A DNA stretch of 64,000 nt from Mycolicibacterium rutilum (GTDB lineage: Bacteria; Actinomycetota; Actinomycetes; Mycobacteriales; Mycobacteriaceae), in assembly GCF_900108565.1 (NCBI RefSeq), contig NZ_LT629971.1, forward strand, positions 3,348,001-3,412,000, given 5' to 3'. The position numbers and the translations under genes are program-made. A model generated the notes under the pieces. The model was given only the letters and a program-made list of their open reading frames with translations, did no database searches and was not told the origin of the DNA. Shown in pieces: positions 17,601 to 26,984 of the stretch (position 1 is its first letter; each line of letters opens with the position of its first letter).

Positions 17601-20600
17601 GCGGTGACCGCGTCACGCTGAGCGTGCCGCTGTCGGACATCTGGATCGACATCCCGTTCACGCTGCCGTCGTGCACCGTCAACGGCGGAATGCCGGTCGT
17701 GACCGTGCAGGACGCCTCGACCGCGATGCGGTCCGTGCTGGCGATCGCCGCCGGCGTCGACGGCCCCGATGCCCTTCCGCCCGTTGAGGACAACACCGCG
17801 ACCGTCACCGTCGACTGGAACCCCGAGCAGGTCGCCGACCACACCGGGGTGACCGCGACGTTCGGCGCACCGCTGGCGCCTGGGCTGACCCTGGTGCCCG
17901 ACGCCCTCGTCGGTCATTGCTGGCCCGCGGTGTTCGCCGCGATCGGCGCGGCGGTCACCGAGGACGGGTTCCCCGTCGTCGAGGGCCTGCTGAGCCTGGT
18001 GCACCTGGACCACGCCGCCCACCTGCTGCAGCAGATGCCGAAGGTCAAGGCCGAATTGACCGTCACCGCAACGGTTTCGGCGGCGACCGACACCGAGTAC
18101 GGGCGCGTCGTGCCCGTGTCGGTGACGATCAGCGATGCCGACGGGACACCGCTGGCGACGCTGGAGGAGCGGTTCGCGATCCGCGGCCGCACCGGCGCGG
18201 CCGAGCTGGCCGACCCGCCGCGGGCCGGGGGCGCGATCACCGACAACGCCACCGACACCCCGCGGCGCCGCCGCCGCGACGTCACGGTCACCGCGCCGAC
18301 CGACATGAGCGCGTTCGCCGTGGTGTCGGGCGACCACAACCCGATCCACACCGACCGCGCGGCCGCGCTGCTGGCCGGGCTGAAAACGCCTATCGTGCAC
18401 GGCATGTGGCTTTCGGCGGCCGCGCAGCACGTCGTCGCCGCGACCGACGGCAAGCCCGCCCCGCCGGCCCGGGTGGTCGGCTGGACGTCCCGCTTCCTCG
18501 GGATGGTGCTGCCCGGCGATGACATCGACTTCCGCGTCGACCGCGTCGGAATCGACCGCGGCGCAGAGATCGTCGAGATCAGCGCGAAGGTCGCTGGCGA
18601 ACTCGTGATGTCGGCGACCGCCCAGCTGGCGGCGCCCAAGACCGTCTACGCGTTCCCCGGCCAGGGCATCCAGCACAAGGGCATGGGCATGGAGGTCCGC
18701 GCCCGGTCGAAGGCTGCCCGCAAGGTGTGGGACACCGCCGACAAGTTCACCCGCGAGACGCTGGGCTTCTCGGTGCTGCATGTGGTGCGCGACAACCCGA
18801 CCAGCCTGATCGCCAGCGGTGTGCACTACCACCACCCCGACGGCGTGCTGTTCCTGACGCAGTTCACCCAGGTCGCGATGGCGACCGTGGCCGCCGCGCA
18901 GGTCGCCGAGATGCGCGAGCAGGGGGCGTTCGTCGAGGGCGCCATCGCCTGCGGCCACTCCGTCGGCGAATACACCGCGCTGGCGTGTGTGTCCGGCGTG
19001 TACCAGCTCGAGGCGCTGCTCGAGGTGGTCTTCCACCGCGGCAGCAAGATGCACGACATCGTGCCGCGCGACCACCTCGGCCGGTCGAACTACCGGCTGG
19101 CCGCGATCCGGCCGTCGCAGATCGATCTCGACGACGCCGACGTCAAGGGCTTCGTCGCCGAGATCTCCGAGCGCACCGGTGAATTCCTGGAGATCGTGAA
19201 CTTCAACCTGCGCGGCTCGCAGTACGCGATCGCGGGCACGGTGCGCGGGCTCGAAGCGCTCGAGGACGAGGTCGAGCGGCGCCGGGAGATCACCGGCGGC
19301 AAGCGGTCGTTCATCCTGGTGCCCGGTATCGACGTGCCGTTCCACTCCTCGGTGCTGCGCGTCGGTGTCGCCGACTTCCGGCGCTCGCTGGAGCGTGTGA
19401 TGCCGCGCGACGCCGATCCGGACCTGTTGATCGGCAAGTACATTCCGAACCTGGTGCCGCGGCCGTTCACGCTCGACCGCGACTTCGTGCAGGAGATCCG
19501 CGATCTGGTGCCTGCCGAGCCGCTCGACGAGATCCTCGCCGATTACGACACCTGGCGGAACGAGAAGCCGCGCGAGCTGTGCCGCAAGATCGTCATCGAA
19601 CTGCTCGCGTGGCAGTTCGCCAGCCCGGTGCGCTGGATCGAGACGCAGGACCTGCTCTTCATCGAGGAGGCCGCAGGCGGTCTCGGCATCGAACGGTTCG
19701 TCGAGATCGGCGTGAAGTCCGCACCCACCGTCGCCGGGTTGGCGGCCAACACCCTCAAGCTGCCCGAATACTCGCACAGCACAACCGAAGTGCTGAACTC
19801 CGAGCGCGACGCCGCGGTGCTGTTCGCCACCGACACCGATCCGGAGCCTGAGCTCGACGACGAACCGGCGCCCGCGCCGGCCGCCGAAGCCGCAGCGCCC
19901 GCCGAGCCGGCCGCACCGGCCGCTCCGGCACCGGCACCTGCGGCACCCGCAGGCGGTCCCCGTCCCGACGATCTGACCTTCGATGCCGCCGACGCCACGA
20001 TGGCGCTCATCGCGCTGTCGGCGAAGATGCGCATCGATCAGATCGAGGCACTGGACTCCATCGAGTCGATCACCGACGGCGCGTCCTCACGACGCAACCA
20101 GCTGCTGGTCGACCTGGGTTCGGAGCTGAACCTCGGCGCGATCGACGGTGCGGCCGAGGCCGACCTGGCCGGGCTGAAGGGTCAGGTCACGAAGCTGGCC
20201 AGGACCTACAAGCCGTTCGGGCCGGTGCTCTCGGACGCGATCAACGACCAGCTGCGCACGGTGCTCGGACCGTCGGGCAAGCGGCCCGCCTACATCGCCG
20301 AACGGGTCACCAAGACCTGGGAACTCGGTGAGGGCTGGGTCAAGCACGTCACCGTCGAGGTGGCGCTCGGCACCCGCGAGGGCACGAGCGTGCGCGGCGG
20401 CGAGCTCGGCGGGCTGCATGACGGCGCGCTGGCCGACGCGGCGACCGTGGACCGGGTCATCGACGGCGCGGTCACCGCGGTGGCGGGCCGGCGCGGCGTC
20501 TCGGTGTCGCTGCCGTCCTCGGCGTCCGGCGGTGGCGGCGTGGTCGATTCGGCCGCGCTGACCGAGTTCGCCGAACAGGTCACCGGCCGCAACGGTGTGC

Positions 20601-23600
20601 TGGCGGCCGCGGCGCGCACGATTCTGGGCCAGCTGGGTCTCGAGACCCCGGTGCCCGTGCCCGAGGCGACCGACGCCGAGCTCATCGACCTGGTCACCGC
20701 CGAACTCGGTTCGGATTGGCCGCGTTTGGTGGCGCCGGTGTTCGACGGCCGTAAGGCGGTGCTGTTCGACGACCGCTGGGCCAGCGCGCGTGAGGATCTC
20801 GCGCGGCTGTGGCTGCTCGACGAGGGTGAGATCGACGCGGACTGGGCGCGGCTGTCGGAGCGCTTCGAAGGCGCCGGCCACGTCGTCGGCACCCAGGCCA
20901 CCTGGTGGCAGGGCAAGGCGCTGGCCGCGGGCCGCAACGTGCACGCGTCGCTCTACGGCCGTGCCGCGGCGGGTGCGGAGAACCCCGGCAAGGGCCGCTA
21001 CAGCGACGAGATCGCGGTGGTCACCGGTGCATCGAAGGGGTCGATCGCCGCCTCGGTGGTGGCCAAGCTGCTCGACGGCGGCGCGACGGTGATCGCGACG
21101 ACCTCGAAGCTCGACGACTCCCGGCTGGCGTTCTACCGCACGCTCTACCGCGACAGCGCCCGCTTCGGCGCCAAGCTGTGGGTGGTGCCCGCCAACATGG
21201 CGTCCTACACCGACATCGACGCGCTGGTGCAGTGGGTCGGCTCCGAGCAGACCGAAAGCCTAGGGCCGCAGTCGATTCACTTGAAGGACGCGCAGACCCC
21301 GACGCTGCTGTTCCCGTTCGCGGCGCCGCGGGTGGCCGGCGATCTGTCGGAGGCCGGGTCGCGTGCCGAGATGGAGATGAAGGTGCTGCTGTGGGCGGTG
21401 CAGCGGTTGATCGCCGGGCTGTCGCACATCGGCGCCGAGCGTGACATCGCCGCGCGGCTGCACGTCGTGCTGCCCGGTTCGCCGAACCGCGGCATGTTCG
21501 GCGGTGACGGCGCCTACGGTGAGGCCAAGTCGGCGCTCGACGCGCTGGTCACCCGGTGGAAGGCCGAATCGTCGTGGGCGCAACGGGTTTCGCTGGCGCA
21601 CGCGCTGATCGGTTGGACCAAGGGCACCGGCCTGATGGGACACAACGACGTGATCGTCGGCGCGGTGGAAGAGGCGGGTGTCACCACCTACACCACCGAA
21701 GAGATGGCCGACATGCTGCTGGCGCTGTGCGACATCGAGTCCAAGGTCGCCGCGGCGCGTGAACCGCTGCAGGTCGACCTGACCGGCGGACTGGCCGAGG
21801 TCGAACTCGACCTGACCGCGCTGGCCGCTCAGGCCCGCGACGAGATGGTGACCGAGAGCGCCGTCGAGGAGGACGACGAGGAGGGCACCGTGCGTGCGCT
21901 GCCGTCGCCGCCGCGAGGCTACAAGTCGGCGCCGCCGCCGCAGTGGGACGACCTCGACGTCGACCCGGCCGACCTGGTGGTCATCGTCGGTGGCGCCGAG
22001 ATCGGGCCGTACGGTTCGTCGCGCACCCGCTTCGAGATGGAGGTCGACAACGAACTGTCGGCGGCCGGTGTGCTCGAATTGGCGTGGACTACCGGCCTGG
22101 TCAAGTGGGAGGACGATCCGACCCCGGGCTGGTACGACACCGCCTCCGGTGACCTCGTCGACGAGGGGGAGCTGGTCGAGCGCTACCACGACGCCGTCGT
22201 GGAGCGGGTCGGCATCCGCGAGTGGGTGGACGACGGCGCGATCGACCCGGATCACGCCTCGCCGCTGCTGGTTTCGGTGTTCCTGGACAAGGACTTCACC
22301 TTCGTGGTGTCGTCGGAGGCCGACGCCCGCGCGTTCGTGCAGTTCGACCCCGAGCACACGGTCATCGCGCCGGTGCCCGACAGCAGCGACTGGCAGGTGA
22401 CCCGCAAGGCGGGCACCGAGATCCGGGTGCCGCGCAAGGTGAAACTGTCGCGGACCGTCGGTGCGCAGATCCCGACGGGATTCGATCCGACCGTGTACGG
22501 CATCAGCCAGGACATGGCCAACTCGATCGACCGGGTGGCGATGTGGAACCTGTGCGCGACCGTGGATGCGTTCCTGTCCGCGGGGTTCACCCCGGCCGAG
22601 TTGATGCGCTGGGTGCACCCGAGCCTGGTGGCCAGCACGCAGGGCACCGGCATGGGCGGCCTGACGTCGATGCAGACGATGTACCACGGCAACCTGCTGG
22701 GCCGGAACAAGCCGAACGACATCCTGCAGGAGGTGCTGCCGAACGTCTTCGCCGGCCACGTCGTCCAGTCCTACATCGGCAGCTACGGATCGATGATCCA
22801 TCCGGTCGCCGCGTGCGCGACGGCCGCGGTCTCGGTCGAGGAGGGCATGGACAAGATCCGGCTCGGCAAGGCCGATTTCGTGGTCGCGGGCGGCTACGAC
22901 GACCTGACGCTGGAGGCGATCATCGGGTTCGGTGACATGGCGGCCACCGCCGACACCGAGACGATGCGCGCCAAGGGCATCAGCGACTCGAAGTTCTCCC
23001 GGGCCAACGACCGGCGCCGACTGGGCTTCGTGGAGTCGCAGGGCGGCGGCACGCTGCTGCTGGCCCGCGGCGACCTGGCCGTGCAGATGGGCCTTCCGGT
23101 GCTGGCCGTCGTGGCGTACGCGTCGTCGTTCGGCGACGGTGTGCACACCTCGATCCCGGCGCCCGGCCTCGGCGCGCTGGGCGCGGGCCGCGGTGGACGC
23201 CAGTCGCAGCTGGCGCGGTCGCTGGCCAAGCTCGGCGTGGGAGCCGACGACATCGCGGTGGTGTCCAAGCACGACACCTCCACGCTGGCCAACGATCCCA
23301 ACGAGACGGAACTGCATGAGCGGCTGGCGGATTCGCTGGGCCGTTCGGAGGGCGCCCCGCTGTTCGTGGTGTCGCAGAAGAGCCTCACCGGCCACGCCAA
23401 GGGTGGCGCCGCGGCGTTCCAGATCATGGGCATGTGCCAGATGCTGCGCGACGGCGTGATCCCGCCGAACCGGAGCCTGGACTGCGTCGACGACGAACTC
23501 GCCGGCGCGGCGCACCTGGTCTGGCTGCGCGACACCCTGCGGCTCGGCGAGAAGTTCCCGCTCAAGGCGGGCCTGGTCACCAGCCTCGGGTTCGGTCACG

Positions 23601-23875
23601 TGTCGGGTCTGGTCGCGCTGGTGCATCCGCAGGCCTTCCTGGCCGCGCTGAGCCCGCAGGAGCGTGCCGACTACCAGCAGCGCGCCGGTGCGCGGGTGCT
23701 GGCCGGTCAGCACCGGCTGGCGTCGGCGATCGCCGGTGGGCGGCCGCTGTACGAGAAGCCGGCGGACCGCCGCTTCGGCCATGATGCGCCGGAGAAGCGG
23801 CAGGAGGCCGAGATGCTGGTCAGCGCGGGATCGCGGCTCGGTGATGACGACGTGTATGTGGCTGGGCAGCCCTGA
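14654..23875 (+). CDS. fas: Type I fatty acid synthase, multifunctional
   Basis: 3,073 residues, the usual length of mycobacterial FAS-I. It makes C16-C26 acyl-CoAs from acetyl- and malonyl-CoA in the cytosol, feeding membrane lipids and the mycolate FAS-II system. Domains in order: acetyltransferase with GHSQG (Ser about 150); enoyl reductase (LLAGMTPTTVDAKIV, about 420); MaoC-type dehydratase (GDHNPIHTD, about 1226); malonyl/palmitoyl transferase with GHSVG (Ser about 1436); an Ala/Pro linker then acyl carrier domain (candidate phosphopantetheine Ser near 1802 in LDSIE); ketoreductase (VTGASKGS, about 2122); ketosynthase with Cys about 2721 (AACATAAV), SKHDTS and KSLTGHAKGG. The GTG at 14654 follows GAGGAG; the upstream open frame is not coding. 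acpS follows 15 bp later. Confidence 0.98.
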   Translation: MTINEQHRVSTDRSTDTAIAGTSALVDRLNAGEPYAVAFGGQGGSWLENLEELVSSAGIESELSEVVGEAALLLEPVARELVVVRPIGFEPLQWVRALAADEPLPATKQLITAAISGPGILLAQMAAIRAVARQGLDLYDTPPVAMAGHSQGIMACESLRSRGAKDAELLALLQLIGAAGSLVSRRRGMVGRGDKSPMVSVTNVDPDRIAEVLEEFSQDVRTVLPPVLSIRNGRRSVVITGTPEQLGRFELYCAKITEKEEAERKNKLRGGAVFSPVFHAVQVEVGFHTPRLADGVEVVDGWAARCGIDADLAHEMTEAIFVRPIDWVSEVERLHAAGAKWIVDLGPSDTVTRLTAPVIRGLGVGIVPAATRAGQRNLFTVGAEPDVPPAWSSFAPKAIELPDGSVKVSTKFTRLTGRSPILLAGMTPTTVDAKIVAAAANAGHWAELAGGGQVTEEIFENRIAELTTLLEPGRAVQFNSLFLDPYLWKLQLGGKRLVQRARQSGAPIDGVVVSAGIPELEEAVELIEELNTVGISHVVFKPGTVDQIKSVIKIAAEVPDKDVIVHIEGGRAGGHHSWEDLDDLLLTTYGDLRKLPNITVCVGGGIGTPERAAEYLSGRWATPYGFPEMPVDGILVGTAAMATLEATTSPAVKQMLVETTGTDNWISAGKATGGMASSRSQLGADIHEIDNAASRCGRLLDEVAGDGDAVAARRDEIIAAMATTCKPYFGDLGDLTYRQWLQRYVELAIGDGDSTADTKLPNSPWLADTWRERFEEMLHRAEARLHPKDSGPIPTLFADAALLDDPDRAIEILLARYPEAETLRLHPADVPWFITLCKKPGKPVNFVPVIDKDVRRWWRSDSLWQAHDARYTADQVCIIPGTQAVAGITRVDEPVGELLDRFEQAAIDEVLAKDGLPVPVVSRRQARADITGPLAVVLDSPDVLWAGRTAINPVHRIGGPSEWQVNENRAATHPSTGARLELSGDRVTLSVPLSDIWIDIPFTLPSCTVNGGMPVVTVQDASTAMRSVLAIAAGVDGPDALPPVEDNTATVTVDWNPEQVADHTGVTATFGAPLAPGLTLVPDALVGHCWPAVFAAIGAAVTEDGFPVVEGLLSLVHLDHAAHLLQQMPKVKAELTVTATVSAATDTEYGRVVPVSVTISDADGTPLATLEERFAIRGRTGAAELADPPRAGGAITDNATDTPRRRRRDVTVTAPTDMSAFAVVSGDHNPIHTDRAAALLAGLKTPIVHGMWLSAAAQHVVAATDGKPAPPARVVGWTSRFLGMVLPGDDIDFRVDRVGIDRGAEIVEISAKVAGELVMSATAQLAAPKTVYAFPGQGIQHKGMGMEVRARSKAARKVWDTADKFTRETLGFSVLHVVRDNPTSLIASGVHYHHPDGVLFLTQFTQVAMATVAAAQVAEMREQGAFVEGAIACGHSVGEYTALACVSGVYQLEALLEVVFHRGSKMHDIVPRDHLGRSNYRLAAIRPSQIDLDDADVKGFVAEISERTGEFLEIVNFNLRGSQYAIAGTVRGLEALEDEVERRREITGGKRSFILVPGIDVPFHSSVLRVGVADFRRSLERVMPRDADPDLLIGKYIPNLVPRPFTLDRDFVQEIRDLVPAEPLDEILADYDTWRNEKPRELCRKIVIELLAWQFASPVRWIETQDLLFIEEAAGGLGIERFVEIGVKSAPTVAGLAANTLKLPEYSHSTTEVLNSERDAAVLFATDTDPEPELDDEPAPAPAAEAAAPAEPAAPAAPAPAPAAPAGGPRPDDLTFDAADATMALIALSAKMRIDQIEALDSIESITDGASSRRNQLLVDLGSELNLGAIDGAAEADLAGLKGQVTKLARTYKPFGPVLSDAINDQLRTVLGPSGKRPAYIAERVTKTWELGEGWVKHVTVEVALGTREGTSVRGGELGGLHDGALADAATVDRVIDGAVTAVAGRRGVSVSLPSSASGGGGVVDSAALTEFAEQVTGRNGVLAAAARTILGQLGLETPVPVPEATDAELIDLVTAELGSDWPRLVAPVFDGRKAVLFDDRWASAREDLARLWLLDEGEIDADWARLSERFEGAGHVVGTQATWWQGKALAAGRNVHASLYGRAAAGAENPGKGRYSDEIAVVTGASKGSIAASVVAKLLDGGATVIATTSKLDDSRLAFYRTLYRDSARFGAKLWVVPANMASYTDIDALVQWVGSEQTESLGPQSIHLKDAQTPTLLFPFAAPRVAGDLSEAGSRAEMEMKVLLWAVQRLIAGLSHIGAERDIAARLHVVLPGSPNRGMFGGDGAYGEAKSALDALVTRWKAESSWAQRVSLAHALIGWTKGTGLMGHNDVIVGAVEEAGVTTYTTEEMADMLLALCDIESKVAAAREPLQVDLTGGLAEVELDLTALAAQARDEMVTESAVEEDDEEGTVRALPSPPRGYKSAPPPQWDDLDVDPADLVVIVGGAEIGPYGSSRTRFEMEVDNELSAAGVLELAWTTGLVKWEDDPTPGWYDTASGDLVDEGELVERYHDAVVERVGIREWVDDGAIDPDHASPLLVSVFLDKDFTFVVSSEADARAFVQFDPEHTVIAPVPDSSDWQVTRKAGTEIRVPRKVKLSRTVGAQIPTGFDPTVYGISQDMANSIDRVAMWNLCATVDAFLSAGFTPAELMRWVHPSLVASTQGTGMGGLTSMQTMYHGNLLGRNKPNDILQEVLPNVFAGHVVQSYIGSYGSMIHPVAACATAAVSVEEGMDKIRLGKADFVVAGGYDDLTLEAIIGFGDMAATADTETMRAKGISDSKFSRANDRRRLGFVESQGGGTLLLARGDLAVQMGLPVLAVVAYASSFGDGVHTSIPAPGLGALGAGRGGRQSQLARSLAKLGVGADDIAVVSKHDTSTLANDPNETELHERLADSLGRSEGAPLFVVSQKSLTGHAKGGAAAFQIMGMCQMLRDGVIPPNRSLDCVDDELAGAAHLVWLRDTLRLGEKFPLKAGLVTSLGFGHVSGLVALVHPQAFLAALSPQERADYQQRAGARVLAGQHRLASAIAGGRPLYEKPADRRFGHDAPEKRQEAEMLVSAGSRLGDDDVYVAGQP

Positions 23876-23877
23876 GA

Positions 23878-23883
23878 TAGCGT
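23878..23883 (+). promoter_or_regulatory. -10 element, acpS
   Basis: TAGCGT ends exactly 7 nt before the acpS ATG, so acpS may have its own leaderless promoter in addition to read-through from fas. Confidence 0.4.
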
Positions 23884-23890
23884 TGCGCGC

Positions 23891-24283
23891 ATGGCGATAG
23901 TCGGGGTCGGGATCGACCTGGTCTCGATACCCGACTTCGCCGAGCAGGTCGACCAGCCCGGCACGGTGTTCGCCGAGACGTTCACGCCGGGGGAGCGCCG
24001 CGACGCCGCGGACAAGAGTTCGTCGGCGGCGCGGCATCTGGCGGCGCGCTGGGCGGCCAAGGAGGCCGTCATCAAGGCGTGGTCGGGTTCGCGGTTCGCC
24101 AAACGGCCGATGCTGCCCGAGGCCATCCACCGCGACATCGAGGTCATCACCGACATGTGGGGCCGGCCGAAAGTCCGACTGTCCGGGGCGATCGCCGAGC
24201 ACCTGCGCGATGTGACCATCCACTTGTCGTTGACCCACGAGAAGGACACCGCCGCCGCGGTCGCCATCCTCGAGGAACGCTGA
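23891..24283 (+). CDS. acpS: Holo-[acyl-carrier-protein] synthase
   Basis: 130 residues, full length for AcpS. It transfers 4'-phosphopantetheine from CoA to a serine of the acyl carrier domain, here most likely that of the adjacent Fas. The Mg-binding motifs are present: GIDLVSIPDF (Asp) near the N-terminus and LAARWAAKEAVIKAW (Glu/Lys), with the C-terminal HLSLTHEKDTAAAVAI strand. The fas-acpS order is the conserved mycobacterial arrangement. The ATG at 23891 is supported by TAGCGT 7 nt upstream. Confidence 0.96.
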   Translation: MAIVGVGIDLVSIPDFAEQVDQPGTVFAETFTPGERRDAADKSSSAARHLAARWAAKEAVIKAWSGSRFAKRPMLPEAIHRDIEVITDMWGRPKVRLSGAIAEHLRDVTIHLSLTHEKDTAAAVAILEER

Positions 24284-24326
24284 ACTGCACGCTCGTAGCG
24301 CCTCAGCGCGACGAAACCGATGCCGC

Positions 24327-24332
24327 TAGCCT
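24327..24332 (+). promoter_or_regulatory. -10 element, M20 peptidase gene
   Basis: TAGCCT lies exactly 7 nt before the ATG at 24340, the leaderless spacing seen at several other genes in this window. Confidence 0.4.
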
Positions 24333-24339
24333 CGACGCC

Positions 24340-25686
24340 ATGAGTGATCTGGTGCAGCGGGTGCAAGAGGTGCTGCCGTCCGTGCGGCGCGATCTGGAGG
24401 ACCTCGTGCGCATCGAGTCGGTGTGGGCCGACCCGGCGCGGCGCGGCGAGGTGCAGCGCAGCGCCGACGCGGTGACGAAACTGTTGACCGAGGCCGGGTT
24501 CGGCGATGTGCAGATCGTCAGCGAGGGCGGCGCACCGGCGGTGATCGCCCGCCACCCGGCGCCGCCCGGCGCGCCGACGGTGCTGCTCTACGCCCACCAC
24601 GACGTGCAACCCGAGGGTGACCCGACGCAATGGGCGACGCCGCCGTTCGAGCCCACCGAACGGGACGGACGGCTCTACGGCAGGGGCACCGCCGACGACA
24701 AGGCAGGCATCGCAACGCATTTGGCGGCGTTCCGCGCCCACGACGGCAACCCGCCCGTCGGCGTCACGGTGTTCGTCGAAGGTGAGGAGGAGTCCGGCTC
24801 ACCGTCGCTGTCGCGGCTGCTGGCCGCGCATCGCGACACGCTGGCCTCCGACGTGATCGTCATCGCCGACTCCGACAACTGGAGCACCGAGGTGCCGTCG
24901 CTGACCGTGACGTTGCGCGGGCTGGCCGACTGCGTCGTCGAAGTGGCCACCCTCCACCACGGGTTGCACTCCGGGCTGTGGGGCGGGGTGGTGCCCGATG
25001 CGCTCAGCGTGCTGGTGCGGTTGTTGGCCAGCCTGCACGATGACGACGGCAACGTCGCCGTTGCCGGACTGCACGAAGCCGGCGCCGCCGATGTCGACTA
25101 TCCGCCCGAGCGGGTCCGCGAGGAGACCGGTCTGCTGGACGGCGTGTCCGAAATCGGTTCAGGGACGGTGCCGCAACGTTTGTGGGCCAAACCGGCGATC
25201 ACCGTGATCGGCATCGACACCACCCCGATCGACAAGTCGTCGAACACGCTGACCCCGCGGGCGCGGGCCAAGGTCAGCATGCGGGTCGCTCCCGGCGGTG
25301 ACGCGGCCGAGCACCTGGCCGCGCTGACGCGCCACCTCGAAGAACACACGCCCTGGGGCGCGCACGTCACCGTCATCCCTGGCGATCTCGGACAGCCGTA
25401 CGCGATCGACGCCACCGGTCCGGTGTATGACGCGGCCCGCGAGGCCTTCCGGACGGCGTGGGGAGCGGAACCCGTGGACACCGGCGTCGGCGGGTCGATC
25501 CCGTTCATCGCCGAGTTCGCGGCCGCGTTCCCGTCGGCCAAGATTCTGGTCACCGGCGTGGAAGACCCTGCGACACAGGCGCACAGCGTCAACGAGAGCC
25601 TGCATCTCGGGGTGCTGGAACGCGCCGCGATCTCCGAAGCCCTGCTGCTGGCGAACCTGGCGTCAGAGCGACAGGTCGCGCCGTAG
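24340..25686 (+). CDS. M20-family dipeptidase/metallopeptidase
   Basis: 448 residues of the M20 zinc peptidase family. Metal ligands are visible: LLYAHHDVQP (His, Asp), YGRGTADDKAG (bridging Asp), EGEEESGSPSL (catalytic and ligand Glu), and a late GVEDPATQAHSVNE with the terminal His ligand. The lid/dimerisation domain lies in the middle. It probably cleaves dipeptides in the cytosol and corresponds by position to M. tuberculosis Rv2522c. The ATG at 24340 is supported by the -10 element 7 nt upstream; the frame is open further back only inside acpS. Its 3' end overlaps convergent bcp by 24 bp. Confidence 0.92.
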   Translation: MSDLVQRVQEVLPSVRRDLEDLVRIESVWADPARRGEVQRSADAVTKLLTEAGFGDVQIVSEGGAPAVIARHPAPPGAPTVLLYAHHDVQPEGDPTQWATPPFEPTERDGRLYGRGTADDKAGIATHLAAFRAHDGNPPVGVTVFVEGEEESGSPSLSRLLAAHRDTLASDVIVIADSDNWSTEVPSLTVTLRGLADCVVEVATLHHGLHSGLWGGVVPDALSVLVRLLASLHDDDGNVAVAGLHEAGAADVDYPPERVREETGLLDGVSEIGSGTVPQRLWAKPAITVIGIDTTPIDKSSNTLTPRARAKVSMRVAPGGDAAEHLAALTRHLEEHTPWGAHVTVIPGDLGQPYAIDATGPVYDAAREAFRTAWGAEPVDTGVGGSIPFIAEFAAAFPSAKILVTGVEDPATQAHSVNESLHLGVLERAAISEALLLANLASERQVAP

Positions 25687-26136
25687 CTTGGCGACGTGCC
25701 CGGTGGCGCGCACGTTGTACTGCGCGACCTCGATCTTGCCCTTCTCGTCGACGACGAACGTGGACCGGATGACACCCTGAACGGTCTTGCCGTACATCGT
25801 CTTTTCGCCGTACGCACCCCACTCGGTGAGGACTTTGCGGTCCGGATCCGACAGCAGCGGGAAGGTCAGCTGCTCCTTGTCGCGGAACTTGGCGAGCTTC
25901 TCGGGCTTGTCCGGTGAGATCCCGACGACGTCGAAGCCGGCACCGTCGAGGTCGCGTAGGTTGTCGCGGAAATCGCAGGCCTGCTTCGTGCAGCCCGGCG
26001 TCGACGCGGCCGGATAGAAGTAGACGATCACCTTGCGGCCCTTGTAGTCGGACAGCTTCACGGTGTTCCCGTCGGCGTCGGGCAGGCTGAACGCTGGGGC
26101 TTTGTCGCCGACCTCGAGTCGCGGAGTCTGTGGCAC
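25663..26136 (-). CDS. bcp: Thiol peroxidase, peroxiredoxin Bcp/PrxQ
   Basis: 157 residues, the usual family length. It reduces hydrogen peroxide and alkyl hydroperoxides in the cytosol using a peroxidatic cysteine. The active site is ASTPGCTKQACDF: the peroxidatic Cys in PGCT and a resolving Cys five residues later, the PrxQ/alpha2-helix type. Other conserved parts are GDKAPAFSLPDADG and VIRSTFVVDEKGKI. The GTG at 26136 is chosen (V-P-Q-T-P-R) because the upstream in-frame part lacks conservation. It is convergent with the M20 gene, overlapping its last 24 bp, which is unusual but leaves both proteins complete. Confidence 0.95.
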   Translation of the reverse strand: MPQTPRLEVGDKAPAFSLPDADGNTVKLSDYKGRKVIVYFYPAASTPGCTKQACDFRDNLRDLDGAGFDVVGISPDKPEKLAKFRDKEQLTFPLLSDPDRKVLTEWGAYGEKTMYGKTVQGVIRSTFVVDEKGKIEVAQYNVRATGHVAKLRRDLSL

Positions 26137-26248
26137 GCGTGGGCATCCCTTCTGTCGACCGGTGCGCTGCAACGAGCGCGGGCTGCTCTAGGGTAGATCG
26201 GCAGGCCCCGTCCGGGGAGCAGCGACTGACAGCGGCATGGAGGCGCAC

Positions 26249-26476
26249 GTGGCGGACCGCGATCCCGAGACCATCAAGCGGGACATCGATCAGGCGCGCG
26301 AGCAGCTTGCCGTGACGGTGGACACCCTTGCCGAGCGTGCCAATCCCAGCCGGCTGGCCGACGACGCCAAGGCCGCGGCCCTGCGATTCGTCACCAAACC
26401 GGCGGTCGCCGCGTCGCTGGCAGGCGTCGGAGCGCTGGCATTCATCCTGGTTGTTCGCCGAATCCGGCAGCGCTGA
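26249..26476 (+). CDS. DUF3618 small membrane protein (Rv2520c-like)
   Basis: 75 residues: an N-terminal amphipathic stretch (DPETIKRDIDQAREQLAVTV, DTLAERANPSRL) typical of DUF3618, then one C-terminal transmembrane helix (AASLAGVGALAFILVVRR). The GTG at 26249 is preferred over ATG 26237 because GGAGG lies 6-10 bp before it and the resulting length matches the mycobacterial homologue Rv2520c. It is divergent from bcp. The function is unknown; related proteins sit beside phage-holin-like membrane proteins and may influence membrane or cell-wall organisation. Confidence 0.85.
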   Translation: MADRDPETIKRDIDQAREQLAVTVDTLAERANPSRLADDAKAAALRFVTKPAVAASLAGVGALAFILVVRRIRQR

Positions 26477-26490
26477 CCCGCAGGTCAGCG
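26471..26490 (+). terminator. Hairpin terminator after DUF3618 gene
   Basis: CGCTGACC and GGTCAGCG form a perfect 8-bp stem with a 4-nt loop (CGCA), overlapping the stop codon. The downstream sequence is TTCACAAAAA, so there is no U-tract, as is common for mycobacterial terminators. Confidence 0.55.
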
Positions 26491-26984
26491 TTCACAAAAA
26501 GGTCAGCGACGACGCGCTGAGCGGAACCAGTCGGCCAACGAGAATCCCGGGGGATTGGCGACCCGGCCGAGCCTGCTGCAGGTGTACACCGCGACGGGAC
26601 TCTGTGCAGTGACATCGTCGGACGCACCAGCGCCCGATGCACTCCCTGCGGATGGTCCACCGATCGGCGACATCAGCTAAGTCCTCGTTTCCCTGCGGCC
26701 GCGACCCGTTCGATACGGGCGGTTGGCGTTCTAGCTAATCAAACCCTAGCAGACGTACCCACGCTCCCGCAGTTCGAAACGTCAGATTCTGCTTAGCGAG
26801 AATTGCGTGCGTCTCTGTGTATATGCTGGCTGACGCCTACATAAGCGTTGTTATGGCGATTGCGAGCCGGTCGGTCGTTCGCAAAACTAAAAACATCATA
26901 GTAATTTACGACACAGTAAGTGGCAACCAATCGATGCTTTGCGGTCGGTCGAGAGAGATCGCGCTGCCGGCTACCGCCGCACAA
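26491..26984. other. Gene-free stretch with AT-rich patch
   Basis: No gene is supported here. From about 26790 to 26940 the base composition drops well below the surrounding DNA (for example runs such as AAAACTAAAAACATCATAG), unlike the rest of the window. An 86-codon frame in this patch runs through the tRNA-Lys terminator and the tRNA itself, and is rejected. The stretch could be a remnant of inserted DNA at a tRNA locus. Confidence 0.5.

Noticed and set aside
16598..19777. 1,059-codon open frame on the minus strand
   Set aside because: It lies entirely inside fas, is Arg/His/Gly-rich with no domain, and is a codon-bias shadow of the high-GC coding strand.
21260..24238. 992-codon minus-strand open frame
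   Set aside because: A shadow of the 3' part of fas and of acpS; low-complexity Arg/Gly/Asp composition with no recognisable motifs.
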